Made by a program: the position numbers and the translations under genes
The notes under the pieces: generated by a model
The model's database searches: none
The model's input: only the letters and a program-made list of their open reading frames with translations
What the model was told of the DNA's origin: nothing
Part shown: positions 37,279 to 46,157 of the stretch, one piece after another
Layout of the letters: the number at the start of each line of letters is the position of its first letter
Position numbering within the stretch: position 1 is the first letter of the stretch
Source of the DNA: Pterois miles
Lineage: Eukaryota > Chordata > Actinopteri > Perciformes > Scorpaenidae
Reading direction: 5' to 3'
NCBI GenBank assembly: GCA_947000775.1
Contig: CAMQGK010000008.1
Coordinates: forward strand, 15,819,501-15,883,500
Length of the DNA stretch: 64,000 bases

Positions 37279-40184
37279 GGGAGGCTGTGGAGGCAGGGAC
37301 TAACTCACTCTCCTTAACCGGTTTAATACGCCCCATGTGAAAAGTGGGGTGTATTTTCATCGATTTAGGAAGTTCAAGTCGAACGGCGGTGGGGTTAATT
37401 ACCTTTGAAATAGAAAACGGCCCCACAAACCGAGGAGCCAGCTTCCTCGACTCCACATGCAGTGGGAGATCTTTGGTGGATAACCACACTTTTTGTCCTG
37501 GACGATACGCAGGGGCCGCGGTCCGTCGTCGATCAGCCATTTTTTACCGCGAGCCGCGCTTCTCAGGAGCATCTGTCTGGCCCCCCTCCAGATCTTTTGG
37601 CATCGTCGCGCCATAGCTTGAGCCGAGGGGATCGTCGCTTCAGGCTCGCTCTCTGGAAACATCGGGGGCTGGTAACCATAACCACATTGGAAAGGCGACA
37701 GACCAGAGGAAGAACACGGGAGTGTATTATGCGCGTACTCGATCCAGATTAAGTGCTTACTCCAGGATGCTGGGTTCTGGGCAACTAGGCAGCGCAGTCC
37801 TGTCTCCAGTTCCTGGTTGAGCCTCTCCGTCTGGCCGTTCGATTCAGGATGGTAGCCGGAGGAGAGGCTCACCGAAGCCCCCAGCATCCTGCAGAACTCC
37901 CTCCAGAAACCGGACACGAACTGCGGCCCCCGGTCCGATACCAAATCCCTCGGAAAACCATGTAAGCGAAAAACATGCAATAGCATTACCTCCGCCGTTT
38001 CCTTAGCGGAAGGCAGCTTAGGTAATGCGACAAAATGAGCCATTTTGGAGAATCTGTCGACCACGGTAAGGGCCGTGGTGTTACCCTCTGAATTAGGGAG
38101 ACCAGTCACAAAATCCACTGAGATATCGGACCAGGGGTGCATCGGAACGGGAAGTGGTTGTAACAGCCCTGAGGGGGGTTGATGGGAGGATTTGCTGCAT
38201 GCACATACCGGGCAAGCGGACACATACTCCCTAACCTCCCGTTCCATCGCTGGCCACCAGAAGCGCTGTTTAATCACAAACATGGTGCGTCTGGTGCCAG
38301 AATGATAGGAGACTCGGGAGGTATGTGCCCAGTGAATGACCTGCGATCGAACGGGTTCGGGAACAAATAGCCTATTAGGTGGGACCCCCTCAGGAATAAT
38401 AGTGTTAACCAAGGCGTCTTTAACTACTTTCTCCACCCCCCAGGTGACCGCCCCGACAATACAAGACGGGGGCAGGATGAACGAAGGATCCTTCTGGATC
38501 GAATCGGAATCATGGATCCTTGAGAGCGCGTCTGTTTTTCCGTTTTTGGAACCCGGTTGAGAAGACAATATGAACCTGAACCGGTTAAAGAACAGGGCCC
38601 ACCTGGCCTGGCGGGCATTAAGACATTTGGCCGTCTGAATGTATTGAAGGTTCTTGTGATCAGTCCAAACCAAAAAGGGTTGCTCCGCCCCCTCCAGCCA
38701 ATGACGCCACTCTTCTAATGCCGCTTTTACTGCCAATAATTCTCGATCGCCGATATCATAATTTCTCTCTGCAGACGAGAGCTTTCTAGAGAGAAAGGCG
38801 CATGGATGTAATTTGTTGTCGGAGGCGGAGCGCTGCGACAACACGGCTCCCAGACCAGTGTTGGACGCGTCCACCTCCACAACAAATTGCCTGTCAGGCT
38901 CGGGGAGAGTTAGAATGGGGGCGGAACAGAAACTGACTTTTAACTTTTTAAACGCTTTATCAGCATCGGTGGACCAGACGAATTTACATTTAGGGGAAGT
39001 TAGTGCATGTAGGGGTGCGGCGATCGAACTGAAGCCTCTGATAAAACGTCTGTAAAAGTTGGCAAAGCCTAGAAATTTTTGCACATCTTTGCGACTGTTC
39101 GGTGTCGGCCAACCCGCTACAGCACGAACCTTGTCTGGGTCCATCTGGATGCTGTCGGGCGTCACAACGAATCCCAAGAAGGAGACGGTGGAGACGTGGA
39201 ACTCGCATTTCTCAGCTTTTACGTAGAGCTGATGTGTCAGAAGTCTCTGCAGAACCTGGCGTACGTGTTTGACATGAGACTGCTCATCCGGGGAAAACAC
39301 CAGGATATCGTCAAGATAAACAAATACAAAATGATTTAACATGTCACGAAGCACATCATTCACCAATGACTGAAACACTGCAGGAGCATTTGTCAGCCCA
39401 AACGGCATTACAAAATATTCATAATGTCCATTTGGGGTGTTGAAAGCAGTTTTCCATTCATCTCCCTCTTTAATTCTCACCAAAGGATAGGCGTTTCTAA
39501 GGTCTAGTTTAGTGAAAATCTTAGCGCCCTTTAATTGTTCAAACGCTGATGAGATAAGAGGGAGAGGGTACCTGTTCTTAACTGTTATGTCGTTAAGTCC
39601 CCGGTAGTCGATACAGGGGCGTAGTGACTTGTCCTTTTTCTCAACGAAGAAAAACCCCGCCCCGGCTGGGGACGAGGACGGGCGAATAATCCCCGCGGCC
39701 AGCGAGGAATCAATGTATTCTCTCATCGCCTCCCGTTCCGGCCCAGAGAGAGAATACAGTCTTCCTCTAGGCGGAGAGGAACCCGAAGAAGGTCAATTCC
39801 GCAATCGTAGGGCCGATGCGGAGGTAGGGAAGTGGCACGGGCCTTATTGAAAACATCCCGCAGATCATGGTAATGTGTCGGGACCCCCACCAGATCGGAA
39901 AGCACAGGTTCCCCAGAAGGACCCGACTTCAGTGTAGACTCACTCTCAATCACTAGGGGTGTAGCAGGGCTCTTAATCAGCTCCGAAGAGGAGACAGAGG
40001 AGCAACAAGTTAATAAACATTTCTCCCCCCACTTCAGCACCTCCCCCGTAGACCAATTAATGTGGGGATTATGTGTCTGGAGCCAGGGACGCCCCAAAAT
40101 CAAAGGATGCACCGCAGAGTTAAGTACACTCCTGATCAAAATCTTAAGACCAGTTAAAAAATTGCAAGAATTTGCATTTTGCAC
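37274..40184 (-). pseudogene. pol: Gypsy pol: protease end, RT, RNase H, integrase
   Basis: 40124-39780 carries the protease C-terminus (HPLILGRPWL) and the linker. A one-base loss near 39783 shifts the frame, and 39726-37552 then reads for over 700 codons. RT has LDLRNAY and the catalytic YLDD (residues 137-140 of that frame). RNase H has VEVDASNTG and TDHKNLQYI. Integrase has an HHCC finger (ending CPVCAC) and catalytic D, D and E in DFVTGLP, SDRGPQF and NGQTERLNQELE. A shift in a run of A/T at 37541-37546 moves the end into another frame, which holds the GPF..-type C-terminal fold (37540-37300) and stops at 37274 on a TAG supplied by the LTR. The chromodomain expected after this point in related elements is missing. 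Dead gene. Confidence 0.88.
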
Positions 40185-40778
40185 TGTTGTATCTTAAGAA
40201 GGTTCTAAGTAGAGTTTCAAAATGCAAAAGAAGAAATGAGAACAAGAGACCAAATGTTTTGAGCAGGCAATTTATTGAAAAGAACAATTTAACTAAAATA
40301 GGCTGTTCATCAGCTGATCAAAAGTTTAAGACCACATCCTTTAAAAGCCCAAATCTGTGCAAAAATTTGGATTCCATGTCATTTTCTGTCAAGTAATCAC
40401 ACTGTCAAGACCTCTTGATGGGAAAAGCAAAAAAACTCACTTCCTTCGAACGTGGCAGGATTGTTGAGCTGCATAGACAAGGCCTCTCACAGCGTGCCAT
40501 CGCTGCTGAGGTTGGACGCAGTAAGACAGTCATTTTGCATTTCTTAAAAGATCCTGAGGTTTTTTTGAGCTATGGTCTTAAACTTTTGATCAGCTGATGA
40601 ACAGCCTATTTTAGTTAAATTGTTTTCAATAAATTGCCTGCTCAAAACATTTGGTCTCTTGTTCCCATTTCTTCTTTTTGCATTTTGAAACTCTACTTAG
40701 AACCTTCTTAAGATACAACAGTGCAAAACGTAAATTCTTGCAATTTTTTAACTGGTCTTAAGATTTTGATCAGGAGTG
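40127..40778 (+). mobile_element. Tc1-like element with about 205-bp inverted arms, inserted in Gypsy protease
   Basis: Ends read cactcctgatcaaaatctta and its mirror, flanked by TA (40125-40126 and 40779-40780), the normal Tc1 target. The left arm (about 40127-40334) and right arm (about 40574-40778) are inverted copies differing at only a few positions. The 240-bp centre holds only the first part of a transposase. Removing it would reconnect the protease at HPLILGRP, so it arrived after the Gypsy element. Confidence 0.9.
40418..40597 (+). pseudogene. Truncated Tc1 transposase, HTH domain only
   Basis: ATG at 40418, with MGKAKKLTSFERGRIVE then LHRQGLSQRAIAAEVGRSKT, the classic first paired-like helix-turn-helix of Tc1 transposases. 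After about 46 residues (..LHFLKDPE) the frame runs straight into the right inverted arm and stops at 40597. The second HTH and whole DDE catalytic domain are gone. It could bind DNA at most, but cannot cut or join. Confidence 0.8.
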
Positions 40779-40780
40779 TA

Positions 40781-42684
40781 TGTGAAAGCAGATTGTTTCA
40801 TAATGATTACCAGCACTAATCATCAACAGAGGTTGTGAGCGGTGAGTTACCCAACACAGGAGGCGGCCGTCCAAAGCGCTTGCTTCCATGGGAGTAGGCA
40901 GAGAATCCCTTCTGAGACCCAGCTTCTCAACCAGGCGTTTGTCGATGAAATTTTCATCGGAGCCAGAATCCACGAGGGCCAGCTGAATCAGGATTCGGCC
41001 GGAGGAGGAGAGTTGCACTGAAGTGAATGAGCGAGAGGATGAATGGGGAGAAGATGTTTGGCTCACCAGTGCCCTCTCTTTTGCCGGACAGGTCAGGAGA
41101 AAGTGCCCAGGCTGACCGCAGTAGATGCACAGTCTCTCCTGAAGGCGGCGCTGACGTTCTTCAGGTGACAGGCGGGTTCTCCCTAGCTGCATAGGCTCCT
41201 CAGGGGCAGCCGTAGTGACCTCTGACATAGGCGGAGGCGGAGCTCTCCATGTCGTCTGCTGTGGAGTGTACTGCCTCATCGGGTTCGGCGGTGGAACTGC
41301 ATTCTTCTTCTCCTTTTCTCTCTCCCAGAGTCTGTTGTCTAAGCAGGTAGCGAGGGCGATAACCGCGTCGGGGTCCTGGGGAAGGTCCAGTGGAGCCAGC
41401 TGATCCTTGATCGGGTCCGAGAGACCATGAATGAAGGTGTCCAAGAGGGATGCGTTGTTCCACCCGCTGTCAGCTGCCAGGGTACGGAACTCGATGGCGT
41501 AGTCCGCTACCCGCCTCCTGCCTTGGCGAAGACCCACCAGCGCTCGAGCGGCCTCTCTTCCTGGGGTGGTATGATCAAAGATTTTACTTAATGTTTCAGT
41601 AAATAAAGTCAATGAGGAACATACCGGCGAATTGCGTGACCATTCCGCTGTGGCCCAGGCTTCAGCTCTGCCAGAGAGGTGGGTGATAGCAAAAGCCACC
41701 TTCGCCCGCTCGGATGGGAATTGGGCCGCCTGCAGCTCGAAGTGGAGACCGCACTGGACCAGGAAGGCGCGACAGTTGTCTGAGTCTCCAGAAAAGCGCT
41801 CCGCCTTGGCGAGATGAGGGGATCCAGACGGAACCGGGCTAGGAGCCGCCATTGAAGGTGGGCTGGGAGACGTAGAGAAACTCGCTGAATGAACCGGCGT
41901 GGGAAAAGCCTCCGCGCCGGGAGGTTGACGCGTCTCAAGTAAGTTAACCTCTTAGGACCTGGTGTACACATGCGATGACATCACATTTTGGGTCATATGA
42001 ACATAATACTTTTTATTTTATTTAATTAATTTAATTTTATTTAACTGGGGTCTTGTGTACACGTACGAGGATACGTGCACTGCCATCTAGTAGTCCTGCA
42101 ACTGTTTGCAGCACTTCAAATGAGCCATACTGTTACTATGACTGTCCAAAAGGGGAAAAAATTTTCATTTTGTTAAATTGTACTGTGATGTTTCAAAATT
42201 TAAAAAAAAAAACATGTTTGCAAGTGTTATTAATAAATGCAAAAGCAGTCAGGAAAAACACTGCTGTGTTCAGAGTGGACATATAGAGGTTTGCACTATT
42301 ACACAATGGTGATTTTATTGTGTTTTATGGAAATTCAGAACGAGTGCCCGCATATGTGGACATAATTTTTCTTGAAAACTACATTATGTCAAAAGATGAT
42401 GCTTAGTTTTTATACTTATCAGGTTCCAATAAGCCCAAATAGCAAAGAGACATCAAAAATGTATATCAAAAAAAGAGCTCAGGTCTTAAGAGGTTATGGA
42501 GCGTCTGCATCTGTGTACTGAGCTGATTTACTTGCTCACCAATATTTACATGGAAATCGTCCTGACGCTCAGTTAATTGCTTTACCCCCTGACAAATGGC
42601 GGAAAGCTGCTCCTCGTGTTGATGGAGTCTTTTACCTTGAGCAGTAATCGCGTTCCAAACCTGCTCAGAATCCGCTGAGTCCAT
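40781..42684 (-). pseudogene. gag: Gypsy gag plus start of protease, split by a MITE
   Basis: Starts at ATG 42684 (MDSADSEQVW..) with a coiled-coil-like N-terminus, is interrupted by the 546-bp element at 41948-42493, and resumes from 41943. The part after the break has a retrotransposon capsid-like region (ERFSGDSDNCRAF.., about 41800-41300), a proline-rich linker, then one CCHC zinc knuckle (CIYCGQPGHFLLTC, about 41133-41090). It continues in frame into the aspartic protease, where the active-site triad is readable as DSGS (about 40975-40960). The Tc1-like insertion at 40778 cuts the protease. The knuckle binds the RNA genome; the capsid assembles particles. Broken by two insertions. Confidence 0.85.
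41948..42493. mobile_element. TTAA-type (piggyBac-like) MITE inserted in Gypsy gag
   Basis: The ends cctcttaggacctg and caggtcttaagagg are inverted repeats with one mismatch. Flanks are TTAA (41944-41947) and TTAT (42494-42497), a TTAA duplication with one change. The gag reading frame is coherent up to each side and not inside. No open frame of note. The piggyBac link rests on TTAA preference and is an inference. Confidence 0.7.
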
Positions 42685-42690
42685 GTTATG

Positions 42691-42700
42691 GCCAGTTCGT
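42691..42700 (-). promoter_or_regulatory. Self-priming primer-binding site of the Gypsy element
   Basis: Minus-strand acgaactggc begins 2 nt inside the 5' LTR border and 7 nt before the gag ATG (42684). It is the exact complement of the first 10 nt of the transcript inferred from the 3' LTR (37070-37061). That arrangement is the one known from Tf1 and vertebrate sushi elements, which prime reverse transcription with their own RNA 5' end instead of a tRNA. The 5' LTR copy has one mismatch. Confidence 0.6.
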
Positions 42701-42702
42701 TC

Positions 42703-43239
42703 TGTAAGCGCACAGGAACACAGGCTGGACTCAAATGCAGACTCCAGACAGGGCTTACCAGAAACACAGGGTTTTAATGGGCAAAACAGGTCGGTACACA
42801 GAAGGTCAGACAGCCGAGACAAATCCAAAACAGCGGGCAAAAGGCAGAGTCAAAAATCAGAAACGGGTCAAATTCACAAGAGGTCAATACACTAGAAGAT
42901 TGCGGGTACGCTTGGGTCACAAAGTTAGCAAGACGACCTGGCACAGGAGGGATGGGGAGCATGCATTAAATACTAGTGAAGGGAGTGAATAACTATGCAC
43001 AGGTGGACACAATCAGGGCGGAGGGGAGACGCTCAGACGCTGGTGAATGGTGTGGGAAACTAGGTCAGGAGGAGGTGCTCAACAGTGAAGGCGGGAGGCA
43101 TGCAGGGCAGGAAGTGACGTGCTCTGAAACGAGAGGAGAAGTTAACTACAAAATAAAACAGGAAGTGAATACATGCAACATGCAAACTAAAACATGAACA
43201 CATAAAAGAAACACAGACTAAGACTTGACATTCCAAACA
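42703..43239 (-). repeat. Gypsy 5' LTR, full length (537 bp)
   Basis: Runs from tgtaagcgca on the plus strand to ttccaaaca, so TG..CA ends are intact, followed by the AAGAC target copy. On the minus strand it holds a TATTTAAT box (42972-42965) 30 nt before the inferred start of the transcript (42942). One of the seven differences from the other LTR (42937) falls within the 10-nt self-priming match. Confidence 0.88.
42965..42972 (-). promoter_or_regulatory. TATA-like box of the Gypsy 5' LTR
   Basis: TATTTAAT on the minus strand, 30 nt upstream of position 42942. The same box and spacing occur in the other LTR (37100-37093 to 37070). The start site is inferred from the spacing and from complementarity to the primer-binding site. 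Confidence 0.55.
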
Positions 43240-43544
43240 AAGACAGTGATATTGATATTTATTGATAGTGTGCCTTATAATCCGGTGCGCTTTATGGTCC
43301 AGAAAGTATGGTATTCATAGAAAATATTCTTCCAAGCATATCAATAAGCAAGCATAAAATAAAAGTCACAGAGAAACCTATACCAAAGTAAAATTCATGC
43401 AGTTCTCTCACACACATACAGTATATTCACACAATTCAGCCTCTCTCAGCCTTGAATTTCTGCAGCGTAACCAGTATGTGTCGGTTTGATGTTTGATGTA
43501 TGTCAGTATGATGGCTGGACTTTTCATCTGGCATATGTATATAT

Positions 43545-43597
43545 ATGTAGATATATAGATAGATAGATAGATATATAGCTAGATAGATAGATAGATA
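43545..43597. repeat. (GATA)n microsatellite
   Basis: GATA/TAGA units with a few interruptions, after a short ATAT run. Confidence 0.9.
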
Positions 43598-43721
43598 CTG
43601 TGTAGTCCAGCAGAGGGCAGCATAGGACTGCCCATAATAAATATAACAATAATCAGGACTGATTAGTTATTAGTTCTCATTGTCTTTTGAGATGGAGATG
43701 TGTTGTTCATGCCAAAAAAAA

Positions 43722-43910
43722 TCAACTGTCCAAGAGTGTATGTGACTTATTTGTTGTACATGCAGATATAAAGTTGGCTACATCAATACTCTCTTTTTCA
43801 AGTCCACAGAAATCACACTTATAATCAATATCCAGCTTGAATATATCTAACAGTTTTACCAGGTAAAGTCTATATCGTGAAAGACATACCCTTAACCAGA
43901 AATGTGTCAT
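43722..43910 (-). pseudogene. L1-type LINE ORF2 C-terminal relic
   Basis: The minus-strand frame contains the pattern CDFCGLEKES..FISAC, the CxxC..C zinc-knuckle-like end typical of L1 ORF2 proteins. A 60-bp stretch of it (43786-43850) recurs at 44279-44342, so two overlapping LINE pieces lie here in the same orientation. Both are truncated. Confidence 0.55.
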
Positions 43911-44224
43911 CCTTTTTTAAATGTCAGAGTTTGTGTTTATGTTATATACATCATATTATAATCATTTAATGATTTATAAGTCTTAATGGCTTTTTGTTTT
44001 TAATATGATGGTGCTAAACTCTTTAAATTCATTAATAAAGTGCAGGAAAGTTGGCTTGGATGCTGACCATTTTTGTCTTATGAATATAAAACTTGCCAAA
44101 ATAATAAATCATAATTTTATGACAAATAGCAGGTTATTTTCAGTCTTATCTTGACGAAAAAAAAAAAAATAGCCTTACATCAAGAATTTATTCCAACATT
44201 CATTTTAAGTTTCTTTTGTACAAA

Positions 44225-44416
44225 TTTTGCTACATCAATTCAAAATATTCTTATAGATATATAGTTAATAAATGGGCAATACTCTCTTCATCAAGTCCAC
44301 AGAAATCACACTTATAATCAATATCTAGCTTGAATCTTTCTAACATTGTGTGTAATAATAATGTGTAAATTTCCCCACTGTGGGACTAATAAAGGAATAT
44401 CTTATCTTATCTTACT
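44225..44416 (-). repeat. Second LINE fragment and reversed retroposon tail
   Basis: 44279-44342 duplicates part of the L1 relic. From 44373 the reversed AAGAT-type tail 'ccccactgtgggactaataa' with three CTTAT units follows. Confidence 0.55.
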
Positions 44417-44454
44417 GAAAATCTTAAAGGCACCCTCAACCGGAAATACGATAG

Positions 44455-45115
44455 CCAAAGCCACGCCTCTTCCGGTACACTGCGTGGGACCTTATTTTGT
44501 TATTTTAAAAAATATGAACGGTGGTCACCGGAGAGAGATAAATATTTTTTTTAAATTTAAATTTATATTTAAAGCATGATTTTGCAGGTTCAGAAAGTCT
44601 CAGATTGTCATATTATCATTTAGATTTGCGTGAAACCGCTCAGTGAACTACACCTCTCGTGTCGCATAATATACGTCACCAACACTAGCTAGCTAGCTAA
44701 CTTAGCCACGCACAAATAAAACGTTATCTTACCTGACGTGTTTTGTCCAGAGACTCCGGTCTTTATATCAGCCGATAAGAGAAAGAACCAGTCGTTGCTG
44801 GTGTCAGTTCATCCCAGTAGGAAACACAGACGTGTAGCTTCAGAGAGACACGTTCAGAGAGACACGTCACTTACGCGACGTTTGGGTGTGTAGTCTTTCT
44901 AATTACGTATTTTCACAGTCAGATACTTCAGCAGTTTTACAACAAACTGCAACTTTCTTGATTTAAAAAATTATCTTTAAAATTGGTAAACGCCACGTGC
45001 ATGATTCATGGCGCAATTCAAACGAGATAAAAAAATATATTTATCTCTCTCCGTTGACTACCGTTCATGTTTTTTCCCGAAATAAGCCGGAAAGAATGTG
45101 ACTTCAGCTCTCTAT
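44455..45115. mobile_element. Inverted-repeat element just upstream of acox3
   Basis: The left arm (44510-44552) contains atgaacggtggtcaccgg followed by agagagataaatatttttt. The right arm (45025-45070) carries the same words reversed with a few changes. Outer arms also share a 'cttccgg' word and 'cttatttt'. The interior has a direct repeat 'ttcagagagacacg' twice (44839-44866). Probably a non-autonomous DNA transposon of 0.6 kb, family unknown; precise borders uncertain. Confidence 0.5.
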
Positions 45116-45299
45116 TCGCCTCACACCCTTCAGAATAAAAGCCTTTAAAGTCTTTAAACGGTTTTAAACGATGGCACAGTAACGCTTAATTGTAGCACAT
45201 ATTGTTAACTGATGTCCTAAAACTACTATAGCATACAACTGTTACTCCACAGTGTAGTTCTTAACATTTTGCATTCAATTAAGATGTGTGGAGGCACTT

Positions 45300-45467
45300 A
45301 CTTTGAAGGGTGCAGACAGGAAATAGTGTTGTTGCAGGTCTTAAGCTGCTGGATGTTTCCTCTGGCACACAGGGAGACGCAAACCCAGCTGCGCACAGGT
45401 CGTATTGACAGCTGTCGAAGGAAGAGAGCGACATTAACATTCACTGACATATAGCTAACGTTAGAAG
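45300..45467 (+). other. Probable 5' noncoding exon of acox3
   Basis: The acox3 coding part starts 7 nt into an exon whose acceptor is at 46150, so at least one untranslated exon must lie upstream. 'ttagaag|gtaagac' at 45461-45474 is a strong donor about 700 bp upstream. The left edge is a guess and no promoter motif was identified. Confidence 0.35.
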
Positions 45468-46157
45468 GTAAGACTTCACCGCATTTACTCAGTGTTAGTT
45501 TACAAAGACGTCAGTTCGGTTTTGACTACATTCACATCTGTGTAATGGTGGAAAGGAAGAAGCATCCAAGTGAAGGCTGTCACCTTAGTAAACACATTAA
45601 ACAGATCGGTGTGTGACAGGCGGCGACCATCGATCTGTTATAAGATGATTGTTCTCATTATACATCCAAGGCGGTGACAGTGGGACAAGGCAAAGTTTAA
45701 TAACAGTTACTTCATCTGGCCATCTTCCAGTAAAACAGACTTATCTACATTACTCCAGCCATGAACTCTGCTCTATACTGATAGCAGCTGAACTACAAAG
45801 GTTACTTTGGATATTCAAAAAAAGGTTTACACTAGTGTCATTTTCGTTAGATTAGATAGAAAATAGTTAACTTAGCTGGAGGGTGTGTAATCTGAGATTG
45901 AATTTCTCAAAACCTCGGCACATAAAACTGGAATAACCAGGTGTTTGGTGTTTGTCTTTTACTTGAACACTATGTGAATCTCTGTATGATCATTTTTGGC
46001 ATCATTGTGAATAAAATCCCATGTTAAGCTTTCATCATATTGTAATTTAAGTGTTGTGGGAGATTGTTGCCTACTGAAGCTTTAACTAAAGGATCTGAAT
46101 ACTTCTCCCACCACTGCTCTCATCTAATTTCCTCCCTTGTTTCTTCCCAGAGAGAGC

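Larger units (their letters stand above)
36831..43239 (-). mobile_element. Ty3/Gypsy LTR retrotransposon (sushi/chromovirus-like), nested and broken
   Basis: Minus-strand element bounded by TG..CA ends and a perfect 5-bp target duplication AAGAC (36826-36830 and 43240-43244). In element order: 5' LTR (42703-43239), primer site, gag, protease, RT-RNase H, integrase, then a truncated 3' LTR (36831-37278). It sits in the right part of a pogo-like element and carries two insertions of its own (40127-40778 and 41948-42493). LTRs differ at 7 of 448 shared positions, so it is fairly young, yet pol has two frameshifts and its integrase C-terminal end is deleted. It cannot move by itself. Confidence 0.92.
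35430..43313 (+). mobile_element. pogo/Tigger-type DNA transposon, split by a nested Gypsy element
   Basis: The left end taccgtattttctggact at 35430 is mirrored at 43296-43313 (ending agaaagtatggta). The ends are flanked by, or begin with, TA, as expected for Tc1/mariner/pogo insertions. Subterminal 'gcgc..ttataatcc..gtgcgcctta' words occur at both ends. Transposase remnants lie at 35755-36640. The element's own sequence is 35430-36830 plus 43240-43313 (about 1.47 kb); everything between is a later insertion. It is internally deleted and frameshifted and cannot be autonomous. Confidence 0.85.

Noticed and set aside
40418..40597. A domesticated stand-alone HTH gene
   Set aside because: It lies between Tc1 arms with TA flanks and reads straight into the right arm, so truncation is the simpler explanation. 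It is reported as a remnant.
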